From Nymphaea colorata (lineage: Eukaryota > Streptophyta > Magnoliopsida > Nymphaeales > Nymphaeaceae): a stretch of DNA of 64,000 nt. Position numbers and translations under genes: made by a program. Each line of letters starts with the position of its first letter. Position 1 is the stretch's first letter. Under the pieces are notes generated by a model. The model did not search any database and was not told the origin of the DNA. It worked only from the letters and a program-made list of their open reading frames with translations. This document shows, piece after piece, positions 38,021-50,018 of this stretch. The DNA is taken from contig NC_045139.1 in assembly GCF_008831285.2 (NCBI RefSeq), positions 36,057,706-36,121,705 on the forward strand, read 5' to 3'.

Positions 38021-38735
38021 TCAGAGATCAACATAAAGTATCTGAGCTAGCAGAACCGGCGAGTAGTTATGTACGCCATCTGCTAGAACCTCAGCGATTT
38101 GAAAAGCAGGTGCTCCCAAGCTGAGCTGAATCAAATGAAATAACTCTTGGGTGATCTTTAAATCGTTTGGGATAGCTCTCCAGCCTTCCGAGTCTTTCAT
38201 CCATCGGAGCCATCTCTTCCGATCAGAAACATTCCAGATTTTCGTAGCCCTGTTACAATCATGTTGGGCCAGAATACTCTCCAAAACCTGCTTCTCAGGG
38301 TGATAACCACCATGATAAACTTCAAAGAACTCAAAAATGAAATTGAAATGATCACCCTTCCGCGCCCCATTACCCCTCTTCTGATCCCAGCTATGACCCT
38401 CTTCCCCACTCGGATAATATCATCATCAGAGCCTCTCTCTTGGCAAGTGTCAGGTGTGAAACCCAGCTTCAACCATGCTCTACATTCCCTCAAATCTACA
38501 GGATTATTTCTGCAGAGAAAGTTATAATACGCATTGCACCTGCAGCAAATGGCTTTAGCCTCAGAAGCACTGTTACTGTTAGAAATATCCAGCATGAACC
38601 TGCTAATTCTGGCATTCCAAATTTGCCAGATAACCAAAGGAAAAGTAGATCTCCAACATTTTTCGTCCAACCTAAGAGAGAAAAAGAAGTGGCATCCAAT
38701 CGTCGCAACCCAAGTTCAAACGGGTATGACATAAC
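38021..38735 (-). pseudogene. Possible LINE-type ORF2 C-terminal relic
   Basis: On the minus strand, a frame at 38670-38197 contains FPLVIWQIWNARISRF, reminiscent of the zinc-binding/RNase H-proximal segment of plant non-LTR retrotransposons (the IWxIWxxRN block). A second frame (38284-38021, WNVSDRKRWLRWMKDSEGWR) continues after a frameshift. No reverse transcriptase core is visible. The assignment rests on one short motif and is weak; another decayed coding sequence is possible. Confidence 0.35.
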
Positions 38736-41215
38736 ATGTTTCCATTGTATCCTTTTTCATGGTTATACGTAAGGTTTAGAACACCCTCACACTTACAACA
38801 TAATGCACCAAAATCCAGTACAAAAGGCACCCACAAACTACAATAAACATTCTATCTGAACCATTTAAAATCTTGGATCTGTATGTCTTAACAAGCTTCC
38901 CATTTCATGGAATAAACATAGATCTGCATACTCTTGCGTGCATTTGCTTAATGGGATTCAAAACAACTGAGGTTCAACTCCTCCGAATTATCTACAACAA
39001 ACAGAATTTGCATAAGTCTGCTAACCTCAGCACATCCAGTGGTTAATACATCTACCAAATTAGGCCACTTTGGACAAAGACAGTTCCTCACCATTTAGAG
39101 GTTGAGACCCAACAGTAGTTGTGGTGGTGGTAGGTGAGAGGCGAAGCAACCAAGCAACACACCTCCCCCCCCCCCCCCCCACCACAAAAAACATAGGGAT
39201 GCTTCGGGACTTGGGTGGTCTTACGGGACACCCATCAACTCGAGTGACATGCATACCACCATTTGGAGTCCACAGTAGCACCCATGAAAATCTTAAGGAC
39301 ATATCGCTTATGCACCTCTCACACCAACCAGCTATGCTATACCCCTCGGGGCTAGTTGAGACCTAAGAGTGACACATTGATGTTCTCATGGGCCCTTTCC
39401 ATACCAAGAGTTTTAAAAATGATTTCTTTCAACTTTTCACTTGCTGAAAGATTTAGCTCAAACAAACTCCGGATCACTAATATTTCCATTTTCTAGTGGC
39501 ATTTGGATTGGAAATAAGAAATTTTCCATATGAAAATTTTAACCAATCTTACATGAAAGGTTTTATTTTTTCTCCTCTTTTTGGCCGTCTTTTCAAGGAG
39601 GAGGGAAGAGTGAATTCAACTTCTATGTGATCTTGAGCCCTACTCGTGCCATGACCTCTTGAGACCTACTCGTGCCATGACCAAGTGGGTCCAGCAAAGT
39701 CGGTAAAGCACAGAGACACTTGGGCAACCCTGACGGCCTGTATCGCTTCCAAGACTGGGTTATACTGCGTGCAGCCATCAATGTGGACGAGAGGAAACGT
39801 CAACATGGTGTAAGGGGAGAAACCGAGATGGACGGGTAGGTCAGGTGGGTAGCCTGAGAGAAGTTCCGGTGGTTGTGATCTTACTTTTGTACTCATAAAG
39901 ATGTCGATAATGAGTAAGTGATGTTGCCACCTGCCGAGAATTAGTATTTGAATCCTCAGTAAATTATAGTCCAAGTTCAGTACTTATGTAGCCCATCCTT
40001 CGCTCCAACGGACAACCCAGGCAAGAAACTTGTCAGGTAGATGGAACCGGCAAATGAACGACACATCATGCTAATGAGCTGCTTCAATTCTCAAAAGGTC
40101 ATCCATGTTAAGTTTTACCTAATGAGTCCAATACAAGCTTAGTCTCATGCACAAATTAGCAGAAGATAAAACTTGAGGTTGTTAGTTTTGGCTCATCAGC
40201 TGTTTCTATAAACACATAGCTGAGAAGTTTGAAACACATAAATAATATAAAAGGGGCAAATTTTATACAAACAAAGTTTTGTTCAGACAAACATTTTTGA
40301 ATTAAAGTAGGAAAGCCCACAGATGCATCACTTGGTTCATGCAGCTTATTTACCAGGCCTACGCAAAGGCAAAGGGAAATTTCAGGGAGATGCATCTGCA
40401 TTTATGCATTTCAATTGAGTAACCAATACGACCGGTGCCTACAATGAGGACGTCTCAACCAACAGTGCTTTCTTCCTTTTCAATACAAAAGACCAGAAAA
40501 AAGGGGACAAAAAACACTAAAAAACTTACATAACTTGAAACCACGCTTTTTGCATCATCTGGACAGCCTCTTACCTTCTCAAGCTCATGTTATTATTCGA
40601 CAAAAAATTATGACCCACCTGATCAGGAGTTTCTGAAATGGATAATTGTACTGCTATCATACGATAGTCAAGGTCATTCATGAATGTCACTCTTCACACA
40701 AGATACGCCCCAGGGGACTCAGATCGGAACAGTGCTAGCTTATACTTCATTGCAGCTTCATAAATTTTCAAAGTTCATACGCTGAAATATTCAAGAGCTT
40801 ATCAACCATTCGCTTTATTTTTATGCTGATTGGTGCTTTTGTCTATGCTGATGGATGCCCTTGGCTGCTTCATGCCACGAAAAATTATGCACATAACTGT
40901 GGCCTATGCTCAGATGTTCAACTCATATTGCCAATAACAACAAATTATCTCAGTTTAGCTCATGCCCAGATTGTTGCTAATTCAATAGATGGATGGCTCA
41001 AAACAGAAGGTGGTGAGACAAAATATTACGCCGTTGCTTCAAAAAACATATCATTAAATGGATTGCAAAACAATGCTAAAGCAGCTCTCTGGGCAATATT
41101 TTAGGATGTCAAAGGCAGGAAAAATGATGAAATTTTCCACGAAAGAACTAAATTCTGAAATTTATATGTTATAGCACTCAATTTTTGGTATGTTTCTGCA
41201 AGAGCAAATTTCACC

Positions 41216-43535
41216 CTAAGTCGCCTTGGAAGATGCTTTCTGTTTATCTGCCTCAGCAACCTTTTTCTTGTCCTTCCTCTCCCTCTTCTTCAATGCATCC
41301 ATGTGGGCTTTCAAAACTGTGGCATAAGATGCCTGGAAACGTACATGATCCTTGGCAGAGAGCTACATAGACAACCATAACAATTGACTCAGAAAGACCA
41401 ACTTAAATCCAAAAAGCATACAGAATTACCTTGTCAGTTAACTTGGATAACTAACTTGAGGATCAGAATGAGCTAGTTAACATGCAAAATGTTTTGATTA
41501 CTTTATTGGCAATTGCTGCCACTGCTAAGGCTAGAGCTGTTCTCTGGCCTATAGTATGTAACAAGGCATGATTTCCTGCCTTGGTTCAAACAAACACAAG
41601 AAGATCAGAAGTCCAAGCTAAGATTAAACATACCACAGCTTAGATTGAAATTTCTTTAAAATTATGTTCAACCCTCATGCACATAACACAATAAAATTTG
41701 TCAATGCCTGGTCAAAGTACTTGACAAAGACGGGAAGTGTGACTGAGACAAGTAGATACAGACATAACTCTTACAGCAAATAGTATATATCTATCATGTT
41801 TTTCTATTAAATACCAAAACAATATTTGTCTATTGAAACAGAAATTTTCCCAGACTTAGCCATTGACAAATTTCAAGAGGTGATGGTGAGAAGCAAATCT
41901 AACGAATCCAAGTTCAAATACATGAAATTAATGAAATTGGATAGAGAAAGACAGCATAACAATTTCCAGGTCTTAGTTATTCTTAAACTAGAGTCACTTT
42001 CCATAAAATAAATATCAGTTGGTCCAGAAGCTATACAAGTTGCTGGCTCATGGTTCAGTACTCCCTACTGATCGAAAAGAAGCATAACAGTCATGCTTTC
42101 CAACCTACAACAACAAAGCAATGCAGGACAGATAGCAAAATGAAAATCAGTAATGTATTGGTGGTTTAACAACTCCTGCCTAAATCCTGGGAATACTATA
42201 GGTAGATTCTATTTCACATGGAAACCACAGCCTGGGTTGAGAGACATCAATGGTTTCCCAGGTGTGTAAACCAACCTGCCCCCTCACCACCAAACCCCAC
42301 CCCATCCCCAATCCTCCCCTCCCCCCCACCCCCTCTCCCCAATCCCCACACCAACACCAAAGAAGGAAACACCACACACATACACACACCAGGATAATAT
42401 GTGAATATACACTAAAATAGTTTTTAGACTGGATGGATTGACTTGCAAGCAACGCACAGCATCGATCAGTTATGTGGAGTTATATTCTTATTCTTAAGGT
42501 CATGGTTTGCAGGTTGCATAAACTATTTACAGCAGAAAATAGTTTCAAGATGCAAGTGCATGCATGTGGTAATGTTCAAGTTAAAAAAGGAATCATAGGT
42601 ACAACAAAAAGTAATCTGAACAACATAAGTGTGATCAGATTCATGAAAGATTTGCATTCTCCAGATTTAGTTTGTATGTCCTTTGTATCACTAAAAGAAG
42701 TTCATGCAGTTAGCAAAGATTCCTCACAAGTGAAACAATTCATTTTTTGTTCATTTTCATCTTCATTTCTCATATAAGCAAATGGACCTAACAACCTTCT
42801 GTCCCATGCACAGCAGCATAGGTCTCAAGTTGGTAAAACCCCTGATATCCCTCAGACATGCAAACGTAAGTAGTTTATGGTTTTCCAGTAACCACCACCT
42901 TCATATGCCATCCATTAGATGCTTTCTAAGACAACACATGCTTCTGAGAATAACTTCCTCAAATATGTCACTACAGACAGGTGAGTTAGCGTGTCTCTTG
43001 GTATAACCACCATGGAAAGTTGAATCATTTTGAGTGTTCCTTAGCTAAAGAGATATCTACATATTTGGACGGATAGCCTGCAGTTTAGAAAAATGTGCCA
43101 ACCTGCACATAACATGTGTATTGTGTACTGCAGTAAGGGAGTGATGGACAAGATCAACACTTTCATCATAAAGTGTAAGATTATATGTGGAAGTATGCAT
43201 CTTCTTACTCAAATTCCCAGGCATATAATATTACCATATGCTAGACCTTTTGGCAGATCCTGCAATCTAAGCACTCTAGAGTTGTATAATTTCTTTGACT
43301 GTTTTGAAAAAAAATCAGGGAAGATTACCCGGGGATGGAAAGTGAGACATTATATGGCCTTGCTTTTGTGGCTACAGCCTTGGGAGGAATAAAGATTATG
43401 GAGGACAAGTTTATCAAAAAGCTTAGCAGCATGCTTTCACTTGAACCTATAACCACTGATCACTTAAGCACACAAATTATTATCAATGCATAGAGATGCA
43501 CACATGCAAGCAAGAACTGGAAAATGCTTCAAGCA

Positions 43536-43601
<66 letters not shown>

Positions 43602-46600
43602 TTCCCAAATATCAGGACATGAACTAGAAAACATGTGGATTGCTTTAGTTAAAAGAGGAAAGCCAGTTAAATATTGCAAATGGCATGTCAATAACAGCAG
43701 GCTCCTGCTCCTGTCAACAGCAAATATGGCACCACTTAAAACCACTACTTCATTAGAAAGATACCATTCCCACTCACTCATTGTGACAACAAGTTCAAGC
43801 ATGGAAGCGAAGCAAATAAGAATTTATCTTTAACCAGCACTAGAAGAAATTTTTATGTTTCTTCTATGCTTTGTTAGTTAACAAGAAATTTTTAACGTAT
43901 CACATTTGTAGGTTGGTAATAGACATACCTTAAGGTAATTCAACTCATTATAAGTTCAAGCATGGAAGCGAAGCAAATAAGAATTTTAAGATGTAGGTTT
44001 CGCTATTGTATGCACTCTCTCTAACCTTGCAAGGTCAAAAATAGTATTAGTCATCTATAAGAGTAGTGCTACATGAATGCATTACGAAGAAAGGAGCATA
44101 TAATGAGTTGAATTACCTTAAGGTATGTCTATTACCAACCTACAAATGTGATACGTTAAAAATTTCTTGTTAACTAACAAAGCATAGAAGAAACATAAAA
44201 AATTCTTCTAGTGCTGGTTAAAGATAAATTTAAAGTATTGTTTCTTAACCACTTAAGCTACAAGATATGTACTCTGCACAAGTAATTTACCTCACTAAAC
44301 CGACAAAATGTAAAAGAAGTAAAAGAAAAAGAAAATAATAAGAGAAACACATACCCCAGTTAATAATTTTAAATCATTGTTTTTCAACCATTTAAGCTAC
44401 AAGAGATGTACTTTGCACATGTAATTTACCTCACTAAACTGATGAGATATAAAGTCAGGTGAAAGAAAAAGGAAATTACTAAGAGAAACAAATATCCAAT
44501 GATAAAAAACTGCTAAGCTTTTAGGCTGACCAAAACATACCACTGTAGAGATTGTCTTTTGCCCATCTGTTGCCCTTACAAGGCATTTATATTCTGAAGC
44601 ATCAATTTCCAACTTCCTCTTCCCCTTAGGCCTTAGGCATGCTTCAATGGGACCACCATTTATAACAGGAAATACAAGATGTCAGTACAAATAAAAAAAT
44701 GATATTTTGAGATGAAAAAATCAACAGAAATTATGAAAAATATAAAGTCACCACAAGGAGAAGCAAGAATTCAGGTCTCATTCTGTTATGATCTCTTGTT
44801 GGTTTGGGTTTACAGAATATCACAATGAAATGCCAAAACAGTGTAATGAAAATGCAGGTACAAGGTGCCTATCTTATACAATCAGAAACACCACTGCAGA
44901 AGGGGAGAAAGATCACCATAAGATTTTCTTCAGTTGTAACTTCTCACAATAAATATTGAGAGTTGTCAAGAGTGACAATAGCACTGTTTGAGGCTTCTAA
45001 CAGTGGGTAGTGAGGGCAGGTAGGATGAGCAAGGATGTGAAGTAGCAAGGGTTGCAGAATAAACAGGAACTATCATGGTTGAGAAGAAGGTGAGAGAGGC
45101 ACAAATAAGTCGGATACTGGTATACTGCACTCATGTATTGTAACTTATAAGTAGCAAAAAGTGTTACAAATGAGAAAAGACGTGGTAAGACTGAGGTCAT
45201 TAACAAACTACAACCATTGAAAAGCAAAAAAGGTTGATCTACTTTGGCTTGCTTTTCAAATCAATTTCAGGTCCTCAGCCAGCGCCATGAAAATGCCATT
45301 TCAGGAACTTTTCCATCTGCCTACTATAAGTTGAACTTAATCTACAAAGCATCAATAGGATAACAGAGAAACCATAAATTGCAAGAAATTTTTAGAAAAA
45401 GGCTGGAAATGGACATGTTTAGAATTTAGACAGCCTCAGGGATGCCTGGAATCCTAAGATATGTGCAAAATAATGCTAGATTGTAATAATCACAGATACT
45501 CCATAGTACGTTGTAGAAAATAAACCTAAAATACTAGCAGCGGTTAAAGATTAAAACCTTTCCAACAGATCGCACATTACAGAAGTCACACTTAAAACCA
45601 ATAAACAGTGTAAATAATTTAGAACAGCTCAAATACTCTTTCCAGGTCTGGTATTAGGCTGGTCAGTTGAAAGCATGGAACTATAGCTCATTTTTCTTCA
45701 TATATCTCACTCTTAAGTTGACTGTGCATCAGTCTTTCCTAAGTCAGAAACAAAACTAGCACCTTAACAACAAGAAAAAGAAAAGGCAGGGCTCACAATG
45801 CCGATCTGCCTCAGTACTAAAATGAACTATAAACAGGTTTGTCAATCCCACGAAACAGCATGCTCCAGTCTGCCAGCTCTCAAAGCCACTAGGCAAAACC
45901 AGGGTCTTTTATAAGAAGAGAGAATCCATAATGCTAGACCCCAATTCACAAAAGAAAGACTACCAACAAGATGAATCCAGACTACCAACAAGATGAATCC
46001 TGTAACTACCAAAACAAGAGAGAGAAAAAGGAAAGAGGAAACCCAATAGTGTATCACAACAACAGGCAGTTTTCTTAAGACAATAAACAATCCCAATTAC
46101 CCAATCTTACTATAAAAAAAAATAGCCGTGAAAAGCGCCAAAAGCCCCATTCAATCAAGTTTGATAAGGCCTACGAATCCCAACACCCTGTAGAAAGAGA
46201 ATAACCCTGTCCCAACAACAAGTAACGAAGGCTCTAAGCAACAAAAGCAAAAGAGAGGTTCCTACATCGCTTGAGGGTAACCCAGACGGAGCCTTTTTCT
46301 CTGTTGCGCTCGTACATGCTCGTCAACTCGTTAAGAAACGGGTCTGGTTGCAGGAGAACCTGAAGGTTTCGCAGGAGAAACATGAGAAAAGATTTGGAGA
46401 TTTACACATCGAAAGCGAAGGAGAAGAAGAAAGACGCAAACAGAGAAGCTCAAACGGGAACCAAATTCTGCTAAAACCCGATAATCGGTGATCACAAGAG
46501 AGCCCAACAAGCGGTATTAATTATTCACCAATGTCGGATTCTCCCATCGATTCTCCTCTAGAGCTTCTCCAAACCGGAAAGGGCAGATCACAAAACACAA

Positions 46601-46639
46601 GATAGTTTACAACGTGAGAAGGGAGTAAACGCTTACCAT
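41216..46639 (-). CDS. SRP14: Signal recognition particle 14 kDa protein
   Basis: Four coding exons with matching phases (46639-46637, 46359-46266, 44641-44541, 41362-41216) give 114 aa. Exon 1 supplies only the ATG, immediately followed by a GTAAGC donor. Exon 2 then starts GTTCTCCTGCAACC, giving the family's MVLLQPDPFLNELTSM start. Later conserved blocks are KGSVWVTLKRS, EYKCLVRATDGQKTIST and AKDHVRFQASYATVLKAHM, then a Lys-rich tail (ALKKRERKDKKK). SRP14 pairs with SRP9 on the Alu domain of SRP RNA and mediates elongation arrest in the cytosol. Length is close to plant homologues. Introns are about 0.28, 1.6 and 3.2 kb. The third holds a large inverted repeat and a 59-base AT tract. An upstream ATG at 46703, out of frame, lies in the probable leader. 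The acceptor of exon 3 (TTGAAG) is weak but gives the exact family length. Confidence 0.93.
43539..43598. repeat. (AT)n microsatellite in an SRP14 intron
   Basis: About 60 bases of perfect AT alternation in the third intron of SRP14. Confidence 0.97.
43791..43986. repeat. 35-bp direct repeat flanking an inverted-repeat arm
   Basis: The 35-base sequence starting AAGTTCAAGCATGGAAGC occurs at 43791-43825 and again at 43952-43986, on either side of the left arm of the inverted repeat. Confidence 0.85.
43821..44230. repeat. 130-bp near-perfect inverted repeat in SRP14 intron 3
   Basis: The left arm 43821-43950 and right arm 44101-44230 are reverse complements over about 130 bp, with a single visible mismatch in an A/T run. 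The spacer is 150 bp. Transcribed either way, it would fold into a long perfect hairpin. The arms contain TTAGTTAACAAG and ACCTTAAGGT words and no coding sequence. Confidence 0.9.
44232..44490. repeat. Diverged tandem duplication, about 138-bp period
   Basis: The blocks 44232-44352 and 44370-44490 share ordered words (TTTAAGCTACAAGA, ATGTACT.TGCACA, GTAATTTACCTCACTAAAC, AAGAGAAACA). They lie between the inverted repeat and exon 3 of SRP14. Confidence 0.75.
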
Positions 46640-47154
46640 GGCTACGAGCGAGATGCGAGGGCTGAGGCCAAAGAAGATGATAAATGATATATTGCTCGAT
46701 CATTGCAAATTGAGGGAAGATCGTGCCGGGGCGCCGGCTCTCCTTCTGCACGGTAAAGAACCGGAGTCAGTTCGGATCAAAGTCCGGTCTGGATTTGCTT
46801 TAGAATTCCGGCGAAGTATTTCGAGATATGGATTATGAACCGGTCGGACTCGGATCTGGTCTAGGCACATCTTACGCCATCAGACCCAAACTTCAGTTTT
46901 TTGGTTTGCGCATGCATCGTATAACCAGAATTAAAAACCAATATTGAATTCAATTCGGATTTTGGAATGTGGATTCAGATTAAAATTTGTAACTGGTTAC
47001 CAATTGGTTCCAACTTAACCTGACATCTCACAAAAAACTTCGGAGCTGGTTATATGTGCACGTTAGAGCACAAATTTTAATGACCAAAACGCTCTTGTTA
47101 ACAAAAAAATACAATTTTTTATGGGACAAAAAAAAACTTAAAAAATTTAAAAAC

Positions 47155-47156
<2 letters not shown>

Positions 47157-47193
<37 letters not shown>
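47157..47193. repeat. (TA)n microsatellite
   Basis: About 37 bases of perfect TA alternation. Confidence 0.95.
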
Positions 47194-47197
<4 letters not shown>

Positions 47198-47545
47198 ACC
47201 CGGTGCAAAGCATTGAGGTGCATGCAATAAGAGGCTGTACGCACAGATGTGTGTGTATATAATGGGTTACATGTGTGAGATGAGTGGATGAATACAGTAA
47301 ACTTATTAATATGAAATAGGTAGGTACCTATAAGGAATTATATGGACCATTGATTTTTGCAAGATAGTTGGTTAAGAGAAAATCAATAATAAAATGTTCT
47401 TAATTAATGTCTAAAATACCTTATCTCAATTTTCTCATTGTTTTTCTTTTATTTGTACTCTTAAAATGATCAATGACTAAGATGATTCCTTGTGAGTTTT
47501 CTACTTAAAAGGATTTTTGTACTTACCAATCTCTTTTCTTTCACA

Positions 47546-47675
<130 letters not shown>

Positions 47676-47748
47676 ACAATATCATGAGATCTTCCACATT
47701 ACATCCTGCCCTTTGATATGAATAGTTTCAAATCCAAGATGCTCGATG

Positions 47749-48187
47749 GTTAGGGATGTCAACATTCAGAACGGATACATCCTTAATCATGTATGCTTTT
47801 TAGGATATTCACATATTTGAATACAGAAAAGTCATGTTCGAATCCAAATCAAAAATTTGATTTTACAATCCAAATCTGAATTTTTTATTTATATCTGAAT
47901 CCAAAATTTGAACCGGATTTTACCAATTTTCAAAATTTAATAGCATTAGATACATGATATTTGTCTGAAAATAAGTCAAATCCGAATTTGTTTCCGAATC
48001 CGATCACATATTTATGTATATCCGAATCCAAATTTGAATCGGATCGATTGCAATTTATTAAATCCACATACGATTCGATTCCTTAATCAGATACTATTTT
48101 GATATTATTTTTTTTTTCACATCCGATTTTTTCAGATCGATTTGGTCGGATATCCGATTCAAAACAGATATATTGGCATCCCTATCG
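47749..48187. mobile_element. Element with TTAGGGATG inverted ends, rich in ATCCGAATC words
   Basis: The left end TTAGGGATGTCAACAT and the right end, read in reverse complement as ATAGGGATGCCAATAT, form imperfect terminal inverted repeats about 440 bp apart. The interior is a degenerate array of AATCCAAAT, ATCCGAATCC and GGATATCCGA words in both orientations. Sequence from 26336 to 26690 starts the same way and has the same vocabulary. It resembles a non-autonomous plant DNA element; no protein is encoded. Confidence 0.5.
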
Positions 48188-48769
48188 ACAATGGTAGTTG
48201 TACATATATTAGGCATTAGTTATTCATTGGTTCCTTATTATGACTTGCTTCTTATACTAAGACATTCATTTCATCGAGGTATTCTAAATTCTAATGGATT
48301 GCCACTCAGATAAATGTGGAAATGTGTATCCATTTATGTCTTGTTTGTTTCAAATGTGGATCTCAGATTTGGAGTGGTTTGACATCTCTAGGATGTTAGA
48401 TAAGTGGATTTAAGGTCTGGTTCCCCTTGAGCGTCTCCGCCGCTACTCATTTTTAACTGCCCATAATCGACCCGTCTGTTGGAATTGGAGCTCTGGTGGT
48501 CGTCCATCTGAAGCGATGAACGACGTCCAAGCTCCTGCAGGAAGGAACTCCGTCGGCGGCCGGCCGCCGAATCAGGTGAGTCTCGGATCGTGCGTTCCCA
48601 CCCGACCCGGGACTTTGCACAGGTCAACACGCGTGCGTTCGAACCTCCCGTTTTTTAAAAACCTAACAGGACAAAAAGCGAAATTCCAAAAACTGAAATT
48701 TCTTTTTCCCGACCGTTGGGGCCTCCCACAAGACACATATGACCGTTGTCACTCTTGGCAACACCCCCT

Positions 48770-48802
<33 letters not shown>

Positions 48803-48872
48803 GATATCGTCATATTCTTATCTTCCCTTTTCTGAATGTTGGTTCTGCATCTCTGAATCTCTGATTCTATCC

Positions 48873-50018
48873 ATGGGTTGTGTGTCTTCCAAATTTGCAA
48901 GAAGAGAGATCGAGGAAGAAAAAGATGGTGGTAGCGCGAACCACGTCGTCTTCCTCACGTCCAGCACGTATGGCGTCCTCAATCTGGACAGAGGACCAGA
49001 GGAAGCGCGAAGCCCGTTCACCACCATCTCCAAATTTCGTGGCATCTCTTCCGTGTTCAGCCCCAACCGCTCCGAGCCGGAGATCATCAATGCTCGAGAG
49101 CTAATGGCAGGTCTAGAGGACGATGCGCCTCAGTCTTCCCCTGTAAATAACAAATCCAGGTCCAACCATGGCGTTTTGGCTGCTGCCCATCATGATTCAA
49201 AGGATACCAACAAGAAGAAGCAGCCTACGATGCCGAGAAAGTATCCGGCGGATAAGGAGAACGTGCAGTCTCCGGGATCAGAGAAGCAGAGATCGCCGCT
49301 TGGTGTAAGGCAAGTGCTGAGGCCTTCCAATTTGATGGAAAATCAGGGCCCCCTTTCTAAGCCAGGTACGAAGAAGGTCACCGTGGACAAGAATCCTAAA
49401 GAGAGTGGAAGATTTTCGATGTCGTCCAGGCGGTACTGCAATCCGCTTTTCGACCCCGAACTTTTGGCCTCCTTTGAGAACGAATTGTCCTTGGAGGAAG
49501 AAGAGAGGAAAAGGTCCCCTGCACATCTGTTGGGTTCATTCAAGGAGAAGTGTCCGCCTGGTGGTGAAAGCTGTGTAGTGCTCTACACGACGACTCTGCG
49601 CGGTATCAGAAAGACGTTCGATGATTGCAACAAGGTGAGGTCCGCCATCGAAGAATACGAGGTTCGGATAATCGAGCGGGACATCTCGATGGACTCTGGG
49701 TTTAAGGAAGAGCTGAGGGAGTTGATGGGGCCAAAGGAAGCAAAAGTACCGATGGTGTTCATAAAAGGAAGGTGCATTGGTGGCGTGGAAGAAGTGACGA
49801 AACTTCAGGAGAATGGGAAGTTGGAGTTGCTCGTTACTGGGCTGCCGAGGGCCACTAGCTGCGGAAATGGCAGAGGATGTGTTGGTTGTGGAGGGGTAAG
49901 GTTTGTTGTCTGCATGGATTGCAACGGAAGCAGAAAGATTTTGGATGAGAACAAAGAAGTTGCAAAATGTGGGGAATGTAATGAGAATGGATTGATCTTG
50001 TGTCCCATTTGCAGTTGA
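48873..50018 (+). CDS. Glutaredoxin-like protein with N-myristoylation motif and CxxC-rich tail
   Basis: A single exon encodes 381 aa, starting MGCVSSKF. Gly2 with Ser6 fits N-myristoylation and Cys3 fits palmitoylation, so membrane attachment is likely. Residues 40-215 are low-complexity and charged. Residues 234-322 are a glutaredoxin-like domain (CVVLYTTTLRGIRKTFDDC, KVPMVFIKGRCIGG). The usual CPYC/CxxC active site is replaced by TTLRG, so classical thiol oxidoreductase activity is doubtful. Residues 336-380 carry four CxxC pairs (CVGC, CMDC, CGEC, CPIC), probably binding zinc. This architecture is the plant At5g39865/At3g28850 glutaredoxin-family type, whose molecular role is not settled. 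An in-frame ATG at 48516 would add 119 residues of poor quality. The 48873 start is chosen because MGCVSS is conserved in such proteins. Confidence 0.9.
   Translation: MGCVSSKFARREIEEEKDGGSANHVVFLTSSTYGVLNLDRGPEEARSPFTTISKFRGISSVFSPNRSEPEIINARELMAGLEDDAPQSSPVNNKSRSNHGVLAAAHHDSKDTNKKKQPTMPRKYPADKENVQSPGSEKQRSPLGVRQVLRPSNLMENQGPLSKPGTKKVTVDKNPKESGRFSMSSRRYCNPLFDPELLASFENELSLEEEERKRSPAHLLGSFKEKCPPGGESCVVLYTTTLRGIRKTFDDCNKVRSAIEEYEVRIIERDISMDSGFKEELRELMGPKEAKVPMVFIKGRCIGGVEEVTKLQENGKLELLVTGLPRATSCGNGRGCVGCGGVRFVVCMDCNGSRKILDENKEVAKCGECNENGLILCPICS

Larger units (their letters stand above)
36557..41215. other. Intergenic region between convergent genes
   Basis: It lies between the 3' ends of the phosphoesterase (plus) and SRP14 (minus) genes. 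It holds an (AT)n tract (36949-36965), a GAGCTTGAG-type repeat (37545-37860), a possible LINE relic (38021-38735), and a run of 16 or more C residues at about 39163-39180. At 39640-39680 the phrase ACTCGTGCCATGACC is duplicated. The rest has no supported gene. The 3' UTR of SRP14 probably occupies the last few hundred bases. Confidence 0.5.

Noticed and set aside
44397-44612. 71-codon minus-strand frame as a stand-alone gene
   Set aside because: Its first part is exon 3 of SRP14, and the rest is intron.
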